From NCBI RefSeq assembly GCF_002878395.1, contig NW_025861174.1, forward strand, positions 124,001-188,000: DNA of 64,000 nt. The letters are read 5' to 3'. The translations under genes were made by a program, and so were the position numbers. The notes under the pieces were generated by a model that saw only the letters and a list, made by a program, of their open reading frames with translations, was not told where the DNA came from and ran no database searches. The stretch is from Capsicum annuum. Its lineage: Eukaryota; Streptophyta; Magnoliopsida; Solanales; Solanaceae. Positions 60,232-64,000 of the stretch are shown here, one piece after another (the first letter of the stretch is position 1; each line of letters opens with the position of its first letter).

Positions 60232-61700
60232 TCAAGCACAATTATCCAGAGCGGGAAACAAGAATGGGTACTTAGACTTCATGCCTTCTTCAGCTTCCCA
60301 AGTGGCCTCTTCAACCTTATGGTTCCTTCAAAGAACCTTTACCAAAGCCACATCCTTAGTCCACAACTATCAGACTTGCTGATACAAGATCTCAATCGGG
60401 ACTTTCTCATAGGATAAGGAATTCAAGATGCCCACACCATACAAAGGAACAACCAAGGAAGGATCACCCATGCATTTTCTCAACATCAACATATGAAAGA
60501 CCAAATGAATAGAATCCAACTAAAAGGCGATTCTATTTCATAAGTCAAATTGCCCACTCACCTCAAAACTTAATATGGACCAACATAACAAGGACTGAGC
60601 TTCTTCTTCTTTCCAAACTGCATTACTCTCTTCATGGAAGACACCTAAAATAATACCAAATCATCCACATCAAACTCTAAGTCCCTTTTCCTTATATCCG
60701 CATAGGATATTTGCTAACTCTAGGAAGTCTTAAGCCTATTCTGAATTACTTTCATCTTCTCTATAGTTTGGTGAATAAAGTCAGAACCATATAACTTATT
60801 CTCGCCAACCTCAAACTACCCAATAAGGGACCTACACCACCTACCATACAAAGGCTCAAATAAAGCCATCCCAATTCTTAAGTGATAACTACTATTATAA
60901 GAAAACTAGATGAGAGGCAAAGTCAACCCAACTACTACCAAAATTGATCACATGAGACCTTAGAATATCCTTTAAAACTTGTATTATCCTTTCCTTTTGT
61001 CCATCTATCTGTGGGTAGAAGGTGATGCTAAGGTTCACCATAGTCCCCAAACCTCTCTAAAAGAAATGCCAAAAGTGAGAATAAGAACTAAGTAACTCGA
61101 TTAGATATGATAGAAACTGGAGCACCATACAACTTCATGATCTCCTCCATGAAGAGCTTAGCATAATCTTCTGTTGTATAGTTAGTCTTTACTTGCAAGA
61201 AAGAGGCGAACTTAGTCATCCTATCTAGGATGACCCAAATTGAATTAAACTGATGGCAAGACCATAGAAAAACAGTAATGAAATCCATATTAATCACTTA
61301 CCATTTCTATACAGCAAACTTAATCTCTTGAGATAAATCACCAGGACTCAAGTGCTCCACCTTCACTTATTGACAAGCCATGCACTCAATCACAAAATTG
61401 ACCATATCCCTCTTCATGTTATTCCACCAATAGATCTCTATCAAATTATGGTACATCTTTATCAAACTAGGATGAATAGTGTACCTCGACTCATGAGCCT
61501 AAGCCAAGATCCTCTCACGCATCCCATCAATATTAGAAGCACAAAACCTACCTTCGTACCTTAATATACCATCACCACTAATCTTAAATGCCATTACCTT
61601 CTAGAGACTCACATCATTCTTGATCCGTATCAATATCCAAAACTTCTTTCTTTTTCACCTCGGTACAAAGAGATGACTTCACCACCTCTTGCACTCTCAT
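60232..61700 (-). pseudogene. Element M: integrase and chromodomain part of pol
   Basis: The integrase core at 61088-61297 reads INMDFITVFLW, WVILDRMTKFASFLQVKTNY, EDYAKLFMEEI and SIISNRVT (the aspartate of SDRG changed to asparagine). EDAYYHNLIEIYWW-type zinc-finger remnants lie near 61400-61470. The chromodomain near 60250-60380 reads KEVALVKVL, VEEATWEAEEGMKSKYPFLF, ending at a TGA at 60232-60234. Stops and frameshifts throughout. Confidence 0.8.
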
Positions 61701-62866
61701 ACCACCATCCTTAGAGTGTAAGAGATGAACTCCAAGATTATCCAATCGGTGAATATCCTTTACCAACTCTCACTTCTCCACATCCATATAAGATAACCTT
61801 CTCATAGACAATATGCTAAGAGCATCAGCAACTACGTTAGGTTACCTTGATGATAGTAAAGACTCATGTTATAGTACTTGAGAAACTCAAGCTACCTCAT
61901 TTTCCTAAGATTCAACTCCTTCTGGGTGATCACATATTGCAAACTCTTATGGTCTGAGAAGATGTCAACATGAAGCCCATACAAATAATGGTGCCAAATC
62001 TTTAAAGCAAAGAGAACAACTAACAACTCTAAGTTGTGGGTTGAATAGCTCTTCTCATATTACTATGCTACATCAATACATAACCCAGTCCCACTTGGGA
62101 TGTGTCATAATAAACAACAAAACCATCAGTACCCTCGGGCAGGGTGAAAATCAGAGTTGAAGTTAACTTAACTTTCAATTTCTCAATACTACCTTTACAA
62201 GCATCGGACCATAAGAACTTCACTTTACTTTGAGGCAACTTAGTTAATAAGAAAGCAATAGAAGAGGAACTTTCCATATCACTTCTATAGTACCCAGCTA
62301 AACCCAAGAAGCTCCAAAAATGGATCGAAGTCATAGGTCTAGGCCACTTATTAACCACCGCAACTTTTTATGGATCCACTATGACCCCTTCACTAGTAAT
62401 AACATAACCCAAATAGGTTACAACATTTAATCAGAACTTATATTTAGAGAACTTTCCATACAACCGCTACATTTTCAAGGTTTGAAACACAAGGTGGAGA
62501 TGATCGACATGATCCGCCTCACTCTTGGAATACAAAATAATATTATCAATAAATACAATTATGAACAAATCTAGGAATTGATGGAAAACCCAATTTATAA
62601 TATGCATGAATGCCACTGGGGCATTTATCAAATGAAAAGACATCACCAAAAACTCAAAATGACCATACCGAGTTCAGAATGCAGTCTTAGGAATATCCAC
62701 TTCCCTAATCTTCAATTGATGGTAGCCCAACCAAAGATCAATCTTAGAAAAGTACTTAGCTCCCTAAAGTTATTCAAATAGATCATCAATCCTAGAAAGT
62801 AGATACGTATTCTTCTCAATCACCTTATTTAGCTGGTTGTAGTTTGTGCATATTCAAAGGGATTGA
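61701..62866 (-). pseudogene. Element M: reverse transcriptase and RNase H, 5' end lost
   Basis: RT from 62861: YNQLNKVIEKNTYLLSRIDD, AKYFSKIDLWLGYHQLKIRE, then 62467-62649 with VMSFHLINAPVAFM and LFIIVFIDNIILYSKSE. FIDDI has become FIDNI, losing one catalytic aspartate. Next 62068-62358: WSFLGLAGYYRSD, VKFLWSDACKGS and GFVVYYDTSQVGLGYVLM, then a stop, then RNase H segments ([22 protein letters not shown] near 61930, ALSILSMRR-like near 61800). LTR N cuts the frame at 62867. Confidence 0.8.
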
Positions 62867-64000
62867 TGTCACCCAAAGCTAACGTCTAAAGAAGTATGTT
62901 GCAGTTGATGCCAAATATAGTAACCCAACTTAGGTTGGGGTCGAACCCATAGGGAATATACTAACCCGTATCTCAAACTTTACAAAATTGATGAGTAGTA
63001 TGTAAAAGTAAGTGCGGATATTAAAAAGTCAATAGTAACAAGTAGCAAACTTGAATTCTTGAGTTTGCAAACAATGGAAGATGAATACTAGGTTGTGTCC
63101 CCCTCGCTTAACAACTACGTAGGATACTCGTATTCGAACCACCTATCTTACTTCTCTACATGCAAGGTTTAAAAGCTATGTACTATCAACCATCTTGTGA
63201 ACGTGTTGATAGATCTCACCCTTTACCTTATGAGTGTAAGGGTGTCGCCTTGTTGTCCCTTGTCTATAACATCAGTACAACTCTTATCTTTTGAGTCTCG
63301 AGTTAATTAAATGAGGGTTAATAGCCTTAAATTACCATTGTAACCTCCTTTTCCTAATCTTAAACACCCTTTTAAGGATGTTCTCGAAAAGAAGCGATTC
63401 TTAATCTTCTACAGTAGCTTGGGTAAAGTTAATACAAAAAAGATTAGAATACATGAGAATCCAGTAGAATAGATAAATCTCCCACTTCCCCTATGTAGGT
63501 AATCCACCAGGGTTCCCATAACCCTAATCATAAAATTTAGCCATTCATACTTATTCAACAATCCATGCTAGTCAATAAAGAAGGCATGTAATTAATTGCA
63601 CAATAATGGAATAATAAAATCCGAAGTCTCCAATTAAATACAAACAAAAAATCTCAATCACAAGATATCAATGACTAAATTATGTGAAAAGCATCAAAAG
63701 TATTATAAATATGTGACCTAACAAAGAAATAACCCTAAGGTATTTATAGTATCTCAAAATAATACAAAAATCCTAATAAAATTGGAATAGGAAAAGTAGG
63801 TAGGCAATCATTATAAGTCGTAAGGTCTCCTTACGAATCATATGTTGCTACTTCTAGGCATTCCAGTGAACTCTCATCTTTTAGTCTTAAGCTTCTGTTG
63901 TCATTACAATTTCTTACCACGAGTTGTAGTCAGTCCTTATGAATCATGGTATTCACTTGTTATCACTTGAGCCTCAAAATTTAGGACCTTGCACACTGGT
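62867..64000 (-). mobile_element. Element N: LTR of the A family, minus strand, runs off the window
   Basis: Reverse complement matches A's 3' LTR at 3230-4334 across almost its whole length. TATA at 63741-63750 (minus ACTATAAATA). U3 words CGTAAGGTCTCCTTACGAATC at 63818-63840 and ATTCATAAGGA-type words up to the window end. The minus-strand end TTTGGGTGACA is at 62867. Confidence 0.7.

Overview
This window reads as plant heterochromatin from a Solanaceae-type genome (tomato, potato or pepper relatives). That placement rests on recall of the LTR families and was not searched. Every coding trace I can recognise belongs to Ty3/gypsy LTR retrotransposons. I see no host gene, rRNA, tRNA, CRISPR array or bacterial feature. 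The retroelement reading frames are broken by stops or frameshifts, so this is an element graveyard built by nested insertion and later deletion.

Two kinds of element are interleaved. (1) Chromoviruses (Tekay/Del-like): one gag-pol frame with a C-terminal chromodomain, a primer-binding site matching initiator tRNA-Met, and LTRs starting TGTAA. These are D (14631-17127 plus 27204-27360), D2 (27361-30963), E (17128-27203, almost complete), G (35891-39500), I (42107-44341 plus 51329-56835), M (57967-62866), and LTR fragments at 4785-5222, 5223-about 6500, 8500-8818, 8820-9196 and 56850-57860. (2) Athila/Tat-like (OTA) elements with a tRNA-Asp-like primer-binding site: A (1-4334, + strand), C (9197-14630), F (30964-35890), H (39500-42106, + strand), J (44342-51328), and the LTR N (62867-64000). 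No reverse transcriptase is visible in any of these. A and J keep only gag-protease remnants, F a gag-like remnant, and C nothing coding.

Insertion history: E sits in the 3' untranslated part of D, with a 5-bp duplication GCATA/GTATA. J sits inside the integrase of I, whose frame resumes on the far side. F sits inside the polymerase of G. H cuts the 3' LTR of I. C cuts an older LTR. N cuts the reverse transcriptase of M. Deletion junctions at about 14630, 27360, 29187, 30963 and 50176 removed LTR or pol pieces.

The most interesting signals are non-coding. A conserved block after the coding part of A, C, F and J contains a hairpin with an invariant AGGCAA loop; its closing base pair is T-A, A-T or G-C in different elements, which suggests RNA-level selection. 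Almost every LTR family carries its own cluster of short palindromic words in U3, upstream of the TATA region. F and J repeat their cluster inside the element, next to the conserved block. J also carries a decayed reading frame resembling the 'putative plant transposon protein' domain.
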